Assembly (NCBI RefSeq): GCF_001884235.1
Contig: NZ_MAOI01000070.1
Span: 1-64,000 of the forward strand
Direction of reading: 5' to 3'
From: Bacillus paramycoides
Lineage (GTDB): Bacteria > Bacillota > Bacilli > Bacillales > Bacillaceae_G
Length of the DNA: 64,000 nt
In this document: piece after piece, positions 1 to 9,110 of the stretch
How positions within the stretch are numbered: the first letter of the stretch is position 1
Layout: the number at the start of each line of letters is the position of its first letter
The notes under the pieces: generated by a model
The model's database searches: none
The model's input: only the letters and a program-made list of their open reading frames with translations
Told to the model about the DNA's origin: nothing
Program-made: the position numbers and the translations under genes

Positions 1-4
1 TTTT

Positions 5-682
5 TTATATCATTGTTAAAATTTCATGTAAAGAACATATAGTAGGAATATCGCACTTGAGCTGCGAGTTATCCCGATTTAACCATATCCCTTGCATTCC
101 AGCTATTGTACTACTAATTGCATCCGTTTCTAATCGATCGCCAATATAATAGCAATCTTTTAGTTCAAAATTAGATTGTAATCCGGCCATTTGAAAAATT
201 GCTGGATCGGGTTTTGAAATCCCGATTTTACTAGAAGTAAAAATATAGCTGAAATATTGTAGAATATTTAAAGCGGTCAACTTTTCAATTTGTTGTTCAT
301 AATCGCCGTTACTAATGATACCTAATGAATATCCTTTTTGCTTTAAGGATTGTAATGTATATAGTACATCTTCAAATGCAATCCAGTTTTTTTTATACAG
401 TTCGATATATTGATTGAATCTTTGCTTAGATTCCTTAAGTGATAAATGTACTTCATATGCTTTAAATAAATGATACATTCGCAATGCTTGTTGCTCATGA
501 AAGGATAATTGATTGGATAAAAATTTATTGAAGTATTGTTCGGATAATTCATGCCACAGTTTCGTGGCCTCTAATTCGTTTCCTAGAAAAATATCATTAT
601 ACTTCTGGAAGAAATGTGAAATGCCATTTCTCTCAGCTGCGTCATAATCAAGTAGAGTTCCATCGATATCAAAGAAAATCAT
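5..682 (-). CDS. HAD superfamily hydrolase (subfamily IA phosphatase)
   Basis: This 225-residue protein has all four haloacid dehalogenase motifs. Motif I is DIDGT with nucleophile D5 and acid D7, motif II is ISNG with S124, motif III is K157 in SKPDP, and motif IV is GDRLETD with D182 and D187. Residues 15-100 form the helical cap typical of subfamily IA. The layout resembles YjjG/YfnB-like enzymes that dephosphorylate nucleoside monophosphates or small sugar phosphates in the cytoplasm, but the substrate cannot be read from sequence. The stop codon lies at the extreme left edge, so the gene is complete. The next gene upstream starts 22 bases away on the same strand, so the two probably share a transcript. 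The family call is firm; the substrate is unknown. Confidence 0.85.
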   Translation of the reverse strand: MIFFDIDGTLLDYDAAERNGISHFFQKYNDIFLGNELEATKLWHELSEQYFNKFLSNQLSFHEQQALRMYHLFKAYEVHLSLKESKQRFNQYIELYKKNWIAFEDVLYTLQSLKQKGYSLGIISNGDYEQQIEKLTALNILQYFSYIFTSSKIGISKPDPAIFQMAGLQSNFELKDCYYIGDRLETDAISSTIAGMQGIWLNRDNSQLKCDIPTICSLHEILTMI

Positions 683-704
683 ATTACAATCCCCTTACTA
701 CTAA

Positions 705-959
705 CTACTTATTGCTTTCTGCAACTTCATATCCTCTCACAAATAATAGAGTCATATAAGAAACGATAAATGAGAAGATGCTGTACATACCAACCCAAAA
801 GAAAAATTTTGGAGTAAAGGCGATAACACCTATTATTAAAAAACTAGCAAACGTTACAATTGGCATTACGTAATACATTCTCGTTCTACGTGTTCCAATT
901 ATTGAAACAATAAAGATAAGTAATGGACAAATTAATAAGAAGAAAATCAATTCATTCAT
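705..959 (-). CDS. Small three-helix membrane protein of unknown function
   Basis: This 84-residue protein has hydrophobic segments at about residues 4-22, 31-50 and 53-74, separated by a basic turn (RRTR near residue 24). It ends in a short polar tail. It looks like the small Bacillus membrane proteins grouped as DUF2651, but that match is from memory and uncertain. A good Shine-Dalgarno sequence (AGGGGACA in the sense direction) precedes the ATG. It lies directly upstream of the HAD hydrolase gene on the same strand. No catalytic motif is visible and I assign no function. Confidence 0.7.
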   Translation of the reverse strand: MNELIFFLLICPLLIFIVSIIGTRRTRMYYVMPIVTFASFLIIGVIAFTPKFFFWVGMYSIFSFIVSYMTLLFVRGYEVAESNK

Positions 960-1134
960 AGTTATGTCCCCTTTTTTAGTAGAAGTTATTTGGTTCTCAT
1001 AAACGTTTTGAATAATTGCTCTCCTAAAATAATTTCGCTAAGTGACAAAAAACCCCTTTTGAAAGTCGTATCTTTTCTAAGAATAAAAAAAGTAATGATA
1101 GTGAGTAAATAAAATAATATTTGCTAATGAATAG

Positions 1135-1168
1135 AAGAAAGTGCCACCGGATAAGGTGGCACTTTCTT
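1135..1168. terminator. Intrinsic terminator after the DinB-fold gene
   Basis: There is a perfect 14-base-pair stem (1135-1148 with 1155-1168) around the loop GGATAA. It has A-rich and T-rich ends on the two sides, so it could work in both directions. It overlaps the stop codon of the minus-strand DinB gene. Confidence 0.8.
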
Positions 1169-1691
1169 ACTTTACTGAATGAGCTTTTTGCATCTTTTTA
1201 ATCATACGAATCTGTCCGCGATGATTGATTTCATCTTCAAATACGTGAAACCATTTAAAGTAGTTATTTGCTGGTTTGTCATACCAAAAGTCTGTCGTTT
1301 TAAATAGCCATTCATCAGGCAACGATTGAAAAGTTTCAATCGTCTTGGAGCGTACTTCTTGTAATGTATTTATGTAAAATTCTATGGAGTTTCCTTTTAT
1401 TTTCTCACGTCCAAGATCCCCTAACTCAACAGCAGGTAACCACCGTTTTAATTCAGCATCTGTCGGTTCACGATCTTCAAAGGTATGAATTTGGTAGTAA
1501 AATTCAATAGCGGCCATATGGTACAATAACATGCCGATTGAATTTGCCTCATCATCATATAAATAATCAAGTTCTTCAGTTGTTAAGCCTTCCACCGCTT
1601 GCATTGTTGTATAACGAGCGTAATTCATCATGGAAACAAGTTTTGAAAATTCAACTTGTAAACCATCTATTTTATCAATTACAAAATTCAA
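1167..1691 (-). CDS. DinB-fold protein (putative metal-dependent enzyme)
   Basis: The protein has 174 residues and is predicted to be a four-helix bundle of the DinB/YfiT superfamily. The three histidines that usually bind a divalent metal are visible: H58 in LLYHMAA, and H149 and H157 in FHVFEDEINHRGQ. Family members include thiol-dependent transferases and many proteins of unknown role; the B. subtilis founder dinB is damage-inducible. Translation probably starts at TTG (1691), with a GAGGGGGAA ribosome site 8 bases upstream. A sigma-A-like promoter lies at 1732-1761 and a strong terminator follows, so this looks like a single-gene transcript. The fold is confident; the reaction is unknown. 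Confidence 0.8.
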   Translation of the reverse strand: MNFVIDKIDGLQVEFSKLVSMMNYARYTTMQAVEGLTTEELDYLYDDEANSIGMLLYHMAAIEFYYQIHTFEDREPTDAELKRWLPAVELGDLGREKIKGNSIEFYINTLQEVRSKTIETFQSLPDEWLFKTTDFWYDKPANNYFKWFHVFEDEINHRGQIRMIKKMQKAHSVK

Positions 1692-1731
1692 TTTAAATTC
1701 CCCCTCTTTAAACGGATACTCCAGAGAAGGA

Positions 1732-1761
1732 ATTCTATGTGCAGAGAAAAACTCCTGTTAA
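1732..1761 (-). promoter_or_regulatory. Sigma-A-like promoter for the DinB-fold gene
   Basis: On the minus strand there is TTAACA (1756-1761), 18 bases, then TAGAAT (1732-1737), about 40 bases upstream of the TTG start. Each hexamer matches consensus at 5 of 6 positions. The -35 lies in one arm of an AT-rich inverted repeat (1756-1764 with 1773-1781) that covers the 3' end of the upstream peptidase gene. Confidence 0.55.
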
Positions 1762-1775
1762 AAAGTTCATAATTT

Positions 1776-2846
1776 TTAACAAGGGATAACAATTAGCTCT
1801 CTATTTGCTTTTGTAATAACTTCATATCCGTCTTTTGTAATGACGATATCATCTTCAATTCTACAACCGCCCCAGTTTGGTATGTAAATTCCCGGTTCCA
1901 CTGTAACAACCATGCCTTCTTGTAAAGTAGCTTTACTTTCTTGAGATAGACGAAGAGGTTCATGTATTTCTAAGCCAAGACCGTGCCCGGTAGAGTGGCC
2001 AAAATATTGACCGTATCCATGTTCTGTAATGTAATCTCTTGTTATATCATCGATACTTTTCGCAGTTTCGCCGGGCTTAATTGCTTCGGTTCCACGTTTT
2101 AATGCTTCTCGTACAACATTGTATATTTTTTTGAATTCTTCGGATGGCTCGCCAATCGCTACAGTCCGTGTTATATCGGAACAATAGCCATTGTAAAGTG
2201 CACCGAAATCTAATGTAACGATATCGCCATGCTCAATTATTTTATCCGATGCAACTCCATGGGGGAGAGAAGAACGAACACCCGAAGCTACAATGATTTG
2301 GAATGATGAAGATGTAGCTCCTCTTTTTCGCATGAAAAATTCTAATTCATCTCGGACATCGGTCTCACTTATTCCTAGTTTTAGAAAGTTGAGAATGTGG
2401 TGGAAAGCTTCGTCAGCAATAGTAGCGGCAAATTTTATTGTTTCTATTTCGGGTGTGTCCTTAATAATACGAATATCTTCAATAACTTCGCATACCTGCA
2501 CCATTTCAGCATGTATATATTTTTGTAAGTTCTTATATTGTTGCAATGTCATGTTGTTTTCTTCAATTCCAAGTTTTTGAATGTTTAATTTCGATACTTG
2601 ATTTGCAATTTCTTCTTCTAAATTTCCTTTATGCATAATAATTTCGGCTTCTTTTATTTGTGATTTCGCTTGATCCACATAGCGAAAGTCGGTTATAAAA
2701 ATAGCTTTATCCGCAGAGATTAAGACGACGCCAGCGCTACCTGTAAAGCCTGTTGCATATTGACGATTTTCTTTTTTTGTAATAAGTAATCCATCAATTC
2801 CGTAGTTATGTAGTTGTTTTTGTATTTTATTAATTCTTAAAGTCAT
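1776..2846 (-). CDS. M24 family Xaa-Pro aminopeptidase/dipeptidase
   Basis: The protein has 356 residues, typical of the Bacillus YqhT/PepQ-like M24 peptidases. An N-terminal creatinase-like domain (about 1-125) precedes the pita-bread catalytic domain. All five metal ligands are present: D213, D224, H288 (in STGHGLG), E317 (in VEPGIY) and E331. The enzyme should remove an N-terminal residue ahead of proline in peptides or dipeptides, using two Mn or Co ions in the cytoplasm. Translation starts at ATG, with AAGGGGG just upstream. It is followed on the same strand by the DinB gene, which has its own promoter. The family is certain; choosing between PepP-type and PepQ-type activity is not possible from sequence. 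Confidence 0.9.
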   Translation of the reverse strand: MTLRINKIQKQLHNYGIDGLLITKKENRQYATGFTGSAGVVLISADKAIFITDFRYVDQAKSQIKEAEIIMHKGNLEEEIANQVSKLNIQKLGIEENNMTLQQYKNLQKYIHAEMVQVCEVIEDIRIIKDTPEIETIKFAATIADEAFHHILNFLKLGISETDVRDELEFFMRKRGATSSSFQIIVASGVRSSLPHGVASDKIIEHGDIVTLDFGALYNGYCSDITRTVAIGEPSEEFKKIYNVVREALKRGTEAIKPGETAKSIDDITRDYITEHGYGQYFGHSTGHGLGLEIHEPLRLSQESKATLQEGMVVTVEPGIYIPNWGGCRIEDDIVITKDGYEVITKANRELIVIPC

Positions 2847-2865
2847 GTTAATGCCCCCTTTTCAC

Positions 2866-2894
2866 AGTATTGAATAAAGCAAGTAGCGTGCCAA
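2866..2894 (-). promoter_or_regulatory. Possible promoter for the M24 peptidase gene
   Basis: On the minus strand there is TTGGCA (2889-2894), 17 bases, then AATACT (2866-2871). Spacing is ideal, but the predicted start leaves only about 12 bases of leader before the ATG. This makes the call tentative. Confidence 0.4.
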
Positions 2895-3306
2895 AATCTA
2901 TATTTAGAGAAAAGATAGTGGGAATTGCATATATTTTAGAGAAGGTAAGAAATTTAGCCCACTATTTGTGGAAGGTGGGCTGCTCGTGAAATACAGATTG
3001 CTTCAATTTATCAGTGGGGGAATGAAAAATACATCGATTCAAGATTCACTTTCTTTACACACTGTAAAAAAATTTATACAAATACGAAATAGCGTGTCAA
3101 ATTTTTTGACAATATTGAAGTTAGGAAAGAAAAGTATACACGATTTTTAGATTATACATTTGGAAAAGTAACATATCCTTTGTTTTATTTGAATATAAAA
3201 TTTAATATATAAACAAATGATGATTATTGATATAATAGGTAATTGTTGGATTTCTCTCGAAGATAGGAATGCGTAACGAATATAAATGAATGAGGAATGT
3301 GAGTAC
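2895..3306. other. Intergenic gap between divergent genes
   Basis: About 410 bases of AT-rich DNA lie between the M24 peptidase (minus) and the lipoprotein gene (plus). A 60-codon open frame at 2968-3150 has a GGAGG-like site but no recognisable features, and I do not call it a gene. The only supported element is the extended -10 promoter near 3228-3236. Confidence 0.5.
3228..3236 (+). promoter_or_regulatory. Extended -10 promoter element for the lipoprotein gene
   Basis: TGATATAAT at 3228-3236 fits the TGnTATAAT extended -10 pattern of sigma-A. No good -35 lies 16-18 bases upstream. The expected transcript would carry a leader of about 65 bases. Confidence 0.45.
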
Positions 3307-4488
3307 ATGAAGAAATTAAGTAAATTAATGTCATTTTGTTTAGCGATTAGTATGCTTGTTGTAACAGGCTGTGAAAAAAGTAATAACAACGTTCAACTCA
3401 ATGAAAAAGTTGATCAGCTGGATGAAGCGCCGGAGGTGACAGAGAAAGAAGCTAAAAAGATCGTAAGAAAGAGTGTGGATGAAATTGCAAACTCTTTTAG
3501 TGAAATGGAAAAAGAAAATGGATGGAGTCGAAATAATCCTGGAGATTTGGATATAGCTAAAAAAGGGGTTAAGGGATTAGTTTCAAATAAGTTTGTAGAG
3601 AATCAGCTTCCTGGATTGCTTGATACATTTAATAGGTCAAGAGAAACGGATATGTTGCCATTCCCTATTCATATTGAGCCAGAAGTGAGGCTAACTTATT
3701 CGCAGAAAAATGATGTTTTAAAGATTGAGACACTCACCCTTGCAAATGATATGGGGAATGAAGCGGAGACGTGGGAATTTATTTTAGTTTATAAAGATGG
3801 AAAATGGTTAATGGATAGATGGTCATCAAATACTCCAGCAGATTTAAAGTTAACTAAAGAAGAAGCTAACGAACTTCTTAGAGTTCAAGGTTTCAAGAAT
3901 GTCTCTTTTGTTAGAGAAGAGAATAGTGGCGATAAGAAATATATTTTTAAAGAAAGTAACGGGGTAGTTGCTGTGGACGCCCAAACATCTGTTATTACAT
4001 ACAATGTAGATGATAAAAAACAAGAAAAGATAACGAAAGAAGATGTTATTCAAGAACAAGAAACAGCTAAGAGAAATGATTCCAGTACGTATATTAGCTC
4101 AAAAGAAGAGAAGCAGCTCAAAAAAGAATCTTCTTCAGCATTAGGTAAAACTAAGGTTCTAAATGAGTTAGCAGCTCTAGAAAATCAAGAAAAACATACG
4201 AACGTTATGACAACAAACGATATAGTAAATGAAATAGAAGGAAATTATCAATTGTGGGATAGTAAATTAAATGAAATTTACAACACATTAAAAAATACTA
4301 TGTCCCCTGATGCATTTCAGTCGTTAAAAACGAAACAAATTGCGTGGGTTAAAGAAAAAGAAAGTAAAGTTAAAGCAATTGGTACTGATCCAAACAATGG
4401 AACGATGAGACGTATAGAAGCTTCAGAGGAGAAATATAAGATGACAAAAGAAAGATGTTACGAATTAGTTAATGGATATATGAACTAA
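3307..4488 (+). CDS. Lipoprotein with C-terminal LprI-like domain
   Basis: This predicted surface lipoprotein has 393 residues. It begins MKKLSK, followed by a hydrophobic stretch and the lipobox VTGC, with lipid-modified C22. An upstream in-frame ATG at 3286 would place charged residues before the signal, so the start at 3307 is preferred; a GAGGAATG site lies 7-8 bases before it. Residues about 45-215 form a globular region of unknown type. A charged lysine- and glutamate-rich linker follows (about 230-310). The last 85 residues carry the W, LN, Y, L and KxxQxxW pattern of DUF1311/LprI-type lysozyme-inhibitor domains. LprI-like proteins can inhibit lysozyme, but the function here is unproven. 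It is a single gene with its own promoter and terminator. Confidence 0.75.
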   Translation: MKKLSKLMSFCLAISMLVVTGCEKSNNNVQLNEKVDQLDEAPEVTEKEAKKIVRKSVDEIANSFSEMEKENGWSRNNPGDLDIAKKGVKGLVSNKFVENQLPGLLDTFNRSRETDMLPFPIHIEPEVRLTYSQKNDVLKIETLTLANDMGNEAETWEFILVYKDGKWLMDRWSSNTPADLKLTKEEANELLRVQGFKNVSFVREENSGDKKYIFKESNGVVAVDAQTSVITYNVDDKKQEKITKEDVIQEQETAKRNDSSTYISSKEEKQLKKESSSALGKTKVLNELAALENQEKHTNVMTTNDIVNEIEGNYQLWDSKLNEIYNTLKNTMSPDAFQSLKTKQIAWVKEKESKVKAIGTDPNNGTMRRIEASEEKYKMTKERCYELVNGYMN

Positions 4489-4501
4489 ACTAAAAACATA
4501 A

Positions 4502-4535
4502 AAAAATGCGTTGCTTACAAGCAACGCATTTTTAA
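4502..4535. terminator. Bidirectional terminator between lipoprotein and rqcH
   Basis: A 13 to 15 base-pair stem (4502-4514 with 4521-4533) is flanked by A and T runs on the two sides. It serves the two convergent genes that end at 4488 and 4540. Confidence 0.85.
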
Positions 4536-4539
4536 GTAT

Positions 4540-6249
4540 TTATGCTTTTAATTTCATTACTGTGTCGGCATCTGGCGTTACATATATTGTTTGTTGATTA
4601 TCATATGTAACAAATCCCAGTTTTGCACCGCTCGGTTTTTTGACATGGCGTATTTTTGTGAAATCTACAGGAACAGAGCTAGAATCTTTTGCTTTACTGA
4701 AATAAGCGGCTATTTTAGCAGCTTCTAGTAAAGTTTCTTCAGCAGGCTCCAAAGAACGAATGACAACGTGAGACCCAGGTATGTCTTTCGTATGTAACCA
4801 AATCTCATCACGACGAGCGAATTTCGTTGTTAAATAATCATTTTGTTTATTATTTTTACCGACGAAAATTTCTGTGCCATCACTAGCCAAATATTTATCC
4901 AATATTGGTTTAGTTGGTTTTTTCTTTGCATTCTTCGTCTTACGACTACGCACATAACCTTCTTCAGCTAGTTCCTCACGAATTTCTTCAATGTCTTTTG
5001 AAGAAGCAGCTTCCATTTGTTGCAGTAAGCTATCAAAATAAAGAATTTCTTCATTTGTTTTTTCGATTTGTTCTTCTACAATAGCAACCGAATTTTTCGC
5101 TTTTTGGTACTTTTGGAAATAGCGCTGTGCATTTTCAGATGGTGTTTTTAAAGGATCTAATGTGATTTTTACAGTTCCACTATTTTCGTCGTAATAGTTA
5201 ACAACTTCAATATCTTTATCCCCTTTTTTCAAAGCATACATATTGGCTGTAAGTAGCTCTCCAAATAATTGATATTTATCTGCTTTTCCAGCGTCTTGTA
5301 ATGTTTTTTCTAGTTTAATTAGCTTCTTTTCATTTTTTGACTTTTCATTTTGCATAAATCGCTCTAAATCGTGAGCTTGTTGTTTTACACGATCGCGCTC
5401 TGCTTTACCAAAGAAGAAACGATCCAACAACTCACTAACAGACGAAAATGTTTTTTCATTTCCTTGCAAGTGAGAAAGAGGGAATAGGTAAAAGAACTCT
5501 TTTCCATTTGCAGTTATCATTGTTGGCACGTACTGATGCGTTAGTAGGGGTTTTTGCAAGATGAAGAAAGCTTCAGATAATGCTTCTTCATTTACCATAC
5601 CTGCTTTTTTCACTACTTCTTTTGCAAAGAGTGGGGAAATCCCCATAAAAGCTCCGACAAGCTGTTTATCCATATTTCCAGATAAAAAGTCTAGTGGTCT
5701 AATAAAATCATCCGCATTTTCAATGTGCAGTGGGTTGATTTTATGTTGGGCTGGTGGTGCAACATATTCAGCTCCCGCATATACAGTTCGATGACGGTTT
5801 ACGGCTAAAGAAACGTGTTTTAAGCTATCTAAAATAACATTTGTTTTCGTATCTACTAAGATAATGTTACTGTGTCGTCCCATTATTTCGATTACTAATG
5901 TTTTTAAAGATTCGTCTCCGATTTCATTACGACTGCGAACTGTAATTTGAATAATACGTTCCAAGTCAATTTGTTCAATTTTTTCAATAAACCCACCTTC
6001 TAAATGTTTGCGAAGAAGCATACAAAACATCGGCGGTATCGCTGGTGAATCATAGTTTTGATTCGTTAAGTGCATACGCGCATATGTAGGATGAGATGAA
6101 AGAATCAGCTTTTGGTTTTTTCCGTTTGCTCGAATATGTAATAAAATTTCATATTTTGAGGGTTGATATATTTTTGAAATTCTTCCTGTTTGAAGAGAAT
6201 TTGCAATTTCATGTGTAATCGCTCTTGTGAATAATCCATCGAATGCCAT
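4540..6249 (-). CDS. rqcH: RqcH, Rqc2/NEMF homologue for ribosome quality control
   Basis: The 569-residue protein matches the bacterial NFACT family (YloA/FbpA). An N-terminal NFACT-N domain leads into a long charged coiled-coil region (about 285-430). The C-terminal NFACT-R (DUF814) domain contains [18 protein letters not shown], about residues 475-495. In B. subtilis, RqcH binds stalled 50S subunits and recruits alanyl-tRNA to add poly-alanine tails to trapped nascent chains, marking them for degradation. Family proteins were formerly called fibronectin-binding proteins. The conserved acidic-Arg pair near residue 97 reads E97-R98 rather than Asp-Arg. The ATG has AAAGGAGTG about 9 bases upstream. 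The gene is divergent from the calcium ATPase. Confidence 0.93.
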   Translation of the reverse strand: MAFDGLFTRAITHEIANSLQTGRISKIYQPSKYEILLHIRANGKNQKLILSSHPTYARMHLTNQNYDSPAIPPMFCMLLRKHLEGGFIEKIEQIDLERIIQITVRSRNEIGDESLKTLVIEIMGRHSNIILVDTKTNVILDSLKHVSLAVNRHRTVYAGAEYVAPPAQHKINPLHIENADDFIRPLDFLSGNMDKQLVGAFMGISPLFAKEVVKKAGMVNEEALSEAFFILQKPLLTHQYVPTMITANGKEFFYLFPLSHLQGNEKTFSSVSELLDRFFFGKAERDRVKQQAHDLERFMQNEKSKNEKKLIKLEKTLQDAGKADKYQLFGELLTANMYALKKGDKDIEVVNYYDENSGTVKITLDPLKTPSENAQRYFQKYQKAKNSVAIVEEQIEKTNEEILYFDSLLQQMEAASSKDIEEIREELAEEGYVRSRKTKNAKKKPTKPILDKYLASDGTEIFVGKNNKQNDYLTTKFARRDEIWLHTKDIPGSHVVIRSLEPAEETLLEAAKIAAYFSKAKDSSSVPVDFTKIRHVKKPSGAKLGFVTYDNQQTIYVTPDADTVMKLKA

Positions 6250-6279
6250 GAATGAACACTCCTTTCTAACTAAAAGTTA

Positions 6280-6288
6280 ATTATAGCA
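6280..6288 (-). promoter_or_regulatory. Extended -10 promoter for rqcH
   Basis: Read on the minus strand, TGCTATAAT spans 6288-6280, a full extended -10 about 30 bases upstream of the start codon. I see no convincing -35, which is acceptable for an extended -10. Confidence 0.5.
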
Positions 6289-6354
6289 TTTTTTTGGACG
6301 AGGCTGAATAAGCTTTCATTAGAGTATGTCTGGAATCAGGAGGTCGATGGCAGA

Positions 6355-9078
6355 ATGAACTGGTATGAAATGCGTGCACATGAAGTGGAGGAAAGAACGA
6401 ATACGAATGTGGAGGTAGGTCTTACAGAGCAAGAAGCAGAGGGGCGATTAAAGAAATTTGGTACAAATGAATTGGAAGAAGCAAAGCGCCCTTCTGCGCT
6501 TATGGTGTTTTTAGCGCAATTTAAAGATTTTATGGTGCTTGTTTTATTTGGTGCTACAATTATTTCGGCTTTTTTAGGAGAGTATATCGACTCTATTGCA
6601 ATTGTTGCAATCGTTATTATTAATGGTATCCTAGGTTTCTTTCAAGAGAGGAAAGCTGAAAAATCGTTGGAAGCTTTAAAAGAATTGGCCGCTCCTCAAG
6701 TTACTGTACTAAGAAATGGAAAGTGGATAAAGGCACCGTCTAAAGCGCTTGTACTAGGTGATATTATTAAGTTTTCAAGTGGTGACCGTATTGGCGCGGA
6801 TGTTCGACTTGTAGAATCCTCAAGTTTATATATTGAAGAGTCGGCTCTTACAGGAGAGTCAGTGCCTGTACAAAAGAAGGTAGAGGCGTTACAAGGTCAA
6901 GATGTTTCAATTGGGGATCAAAAAAACATGGCATTTATGGGGACGATGATAACGAGAGGTGCTGGAACAGGAGTAGTCGTAGCAACTGGAATGAATACAG
7001 CTATGGGGCAAATTGCAAATATGTTGCAAAATGCTGAGCAAATGGAAACGCCATTACAAAGAAGATTAGAACAGCTTGGGAAAATTTTGATTATTGTCGC
7101 TCTTATTTTGACAGCTCTTGTTGTACTAGCCGGTGTATATCAAGGGAATGAAGTGTATCACATGTTTTTGGCTGGGGTTTCGCTCGCTGTTGCGGCTATT
7201 CCGGAAGGATTGCCAGCAATCGTTACGGTTGCGTTATCACTTGGCGTACAGCGCATGATTAAAAAGAAGGCGATTGTGCGAAAGTTGCCGGCTGTAGAAA
7301 CATTAGGCTGCGCCTCTGTTATTTGCTCAGATAAAACAGGAACAATGACACAAAATAAAATGATGGTAACGCATATGTGGTCAGGTGGAGAATTGTGGAA
7401 GGTAACAGGTCAAGGTTATGAGCCAACAGGTTCGTTTATGAAGGGTGAAAAAGTAATTGACCCTGCTAAGACGAAATCACTTTATCAACTACTTACATTT
7501 GGCTGTTTATGTAATAATGCGAATGTTATTCAAAAGAAAAAGACGTATGTGTTAGATGGAGATCCAACAGAGGGAGCTCTCGTTGCAGCAGCAATGAAGG
7601 CGGGGATATCACGTGAAGCTCTTAAAGGAAAGTTTGAAGTCATTCGTGAATTTCCTTTTGATTCAACTAGAAAAATGATGAGCGTTATCGTTCGTGATCG
7701 TGAAGGCAAAAAATTTGTTATTACAAAAGGAGCACCAGATGTTCTTTTGCAAATGAGCCAAACAATTTTATGGGGAAATAAACAGCAGCCTTTAAGTGAA
7801 CTGTACCGAAAAGAAGTACAGGCAGCGATTCATAGTTTGGGAAGTCAAGCTTTACGAACGATTGCGGTGGCATTTAAACCGTTAAAAATTACAGATTCAA
7901 TTGAACATGAAAGAGAAGTCGAGCAGGATTTTATGCTTGTTGGAATACAAGGAATGATAGATCCGCCAAGACCAGAAGTTGCACAAGCGGTGAAAGAGTG
8001 TAAGGAAGCTGGTATTAGAACGGTAATGATTACGGGAGATCATAAAGTGACAGCAATGGCAATTGCGGAACAGTTAGGGGTTTTACCACCGGGTGGACGC
8101 GTTGTAGAAGGAGTAGAACTTGCGAATATGGATGTGGAGGCATTAGAAAATATTGTAGAAGATACGTATGTATTCGCTCGTGTGTCTCCTGAGCATAAAT
8201 TGAAAATTGTTAAGGCATTGCAAAATAGGGGGCATATAGTAGCTATGACAGGTGATGGAGTGAACGATGCTCCAGCTATTAAAACAGCCGATATAGGGAT
8301 TGCGATGGGGATTACAGGGACAGATGTTGCAAAAGAAGCTTCTTCACTTGTGTTGTTAGATGACAACTTCGCCACGATTAAATCGGCGATTAAAGAAGGT
8401 AGAAACATATATGAAAATATCCGGAAGTTTATTCGGTATTTGTTAGCATCTAATGTTGGTGAAATTTTAGTTATGTTATTTGCGATGTTACTTGCTTTGC
8501 CATTGCCGATGGTTCCGATTCAAATTTTGTGGGTGAACTTAGTTACTGATGGTTTACCAGCGATGGCATTAGGGTTGGATAAAGCTGAAGGAGATGTGAT
8601 GAAGCGAACGCCACGCCATCCGAAAGAAGGGGTATTTGCTAGAGGGCTTGCGTGGAAAATTATAAGTCGTGGTTTTCTAATCGGAGCAGTGACATTAGTA
8701 GCGTTTATTATTGCATTTAACCAGCATCCGAACGAATTGAAGTATGCACAAACGGTAGCATTCGCAACATTAGTACTTGCTCAGCTTATTCATGTATTTG
8801 ATTGTCGCAGTGAACATTCTATATTTCATCGCAACCCATTTGGAAATATATATTTAGTAGGAGCGGTTATTATTTCCTTATTGTTAATGCTTGTAGTTAT
8901 TTATTATCCGCCATTACAACCGATTTTTAGCACATTGCCGATACAAGCACGAGATTGGTTGTTAATTGGAGGATTATCATCTATTCCGACATTCTTATTA
9001 GTAGGATCCTTATTAACAAGAAAAAAGGAGGAAAAGAAAAAACCACTGTTATATAAGAAGGGATTAAACTTGAAATAG
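6355..9078 (+). CDS. yloB: P-type calcium-transporting ATPase (YloB-like)
   Basis: The protein has 907 residues, the usual size for SERCA-like P2A ATPases. The actuator TGES motif is at 166-169. PEGLP at 283-287 lies in membrane helix 4 and is the calcium-site signature. The phosphorylated aspartate is D326 in SDKTGT, and the hinge motif TGDGVND lies near residue 635. Membrane helices cluster near 48-95, 240-300 and in the last 200 residues. It should pump calcium out of the cytosol at the expense of ATP; the B. subtilis orthologue acts in sporulation and germination. AGGAGG lies about 11 bases before the ATG. The gene is divergent from rqcH, as in B. subtilis. Confidence 0.92.
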   Translation: MNWYEMRAHEVEERTNTNVEVGLTEQEAEGRLKKFGTNELEEAKRPSALMVFLAQFKDFMVLVLFGATIISAFLGEYIDSIAIVAIVIINGILGFFQERKAEKSLEALKELAAPQVTVLRNGKWIKAPSKALVLGDIIKFSSGDRIGADVRLVESSSLYIEESALTGESVPVQKKVEALQGQDVSIGDQKNMAFMGTMITRGAGTGVVVATGMNTAMGQIANMLQNAEQMETPLQRRLEQLGKILIIVALILTALVVLAGVYQGNEVYHMFLAGVSLAVAAIPEGLPAIVTVALSLGVQRMIKKKAIVRKLPAVETLGCASVICSDKTGTMTQNKMMVTHMWSGGELWKVTGQGYEPTGSFMKGEKVIDPAKTKSLYQLLTFGCLCNNANVIQKKKTYVLDGDPTEGALVAAAMKAGISREALKGKFEVIREFPFDSTRKMMSVIVRDREGKKFVITKGAPDVLLQMSQTILWGNKQQPLSELYRKEVQAAIHSLGSQALRTIAVAFKPLKITDSIEHEREVEQDFMLVGIQGMIDPPRPEVAQAVKECKEAGIRTVMITGDHKVTAMAIAEQLGVLPPGGRVVEGVELANMDVEALENIVEDTYVFARVSPEHKLKIVKALQNRGHIVAMTGDGVNDAPAIKTADIGIAMGITGTDVAKEASSLVLLDDNFATIKSAIKEGRNIYENIRKFIRYLLASNVGEILVMLFAMLLALPLPMVPIQILWVNLVTDGLPAMALGLDKAEGDVMKRTPRHPKEGVFARGLAWKIISRGFLIGAVTLVAFIIAFNQHPNELKYAQTVAFATLVLAQLIHVFDCRSEHSIFHRNPFGNIYLVGAVIISLLLMLVVIYYPPLQPIFSTLPIQARDWLLIGGLSSIPTFLLVGSLLTRKKEEKKKPLLYKKGLNLK

Positions 9079-9104
9079 TCAATAATATGAAAATGTGATA
9101 TAAT
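9076..9104 (+). promoter_or_regulatory. Promoter candidate upstream of yicC
   Basis: TAGTCA (9076-9081), 17 bases, then TATAAT (9099-9104), with TGA just before the -10 (extended type). The expected transcription start is near 9111, exactly where the following hairpin begins. Confidence 0.6.
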
Positions 9105-9110
9105 TTACAG

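Noticed and set aside
1756-1781. AT-rich inverted repeat as terminator of the M24 peptidase gene
   Set aside because: The stem is only A-T rich with no T-tail in the gene direction, and it overlaps a good -35 for the next gene.
2968-3150. 60-codon open frame in the gap before the lipoprotein gene
   Set aside because: It has a GGAGG-like site but no recognisable domain, no signal and no partner. The gap composition is non-coding in look.
3286-3306. Upstream ATG for the lipoprotein
   Set aside because: It would add a charged seven-residue stretch before the signal peptide. The start at 3307 has a suitable ribosome site and gives a normal lipoprotein N-terminus.
8040-8408. 122-codon antisense frame in the calcium ATPase gene
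   Set aside because: It is a mirror of conserved ATPase motifs. No independent evidence supports it.
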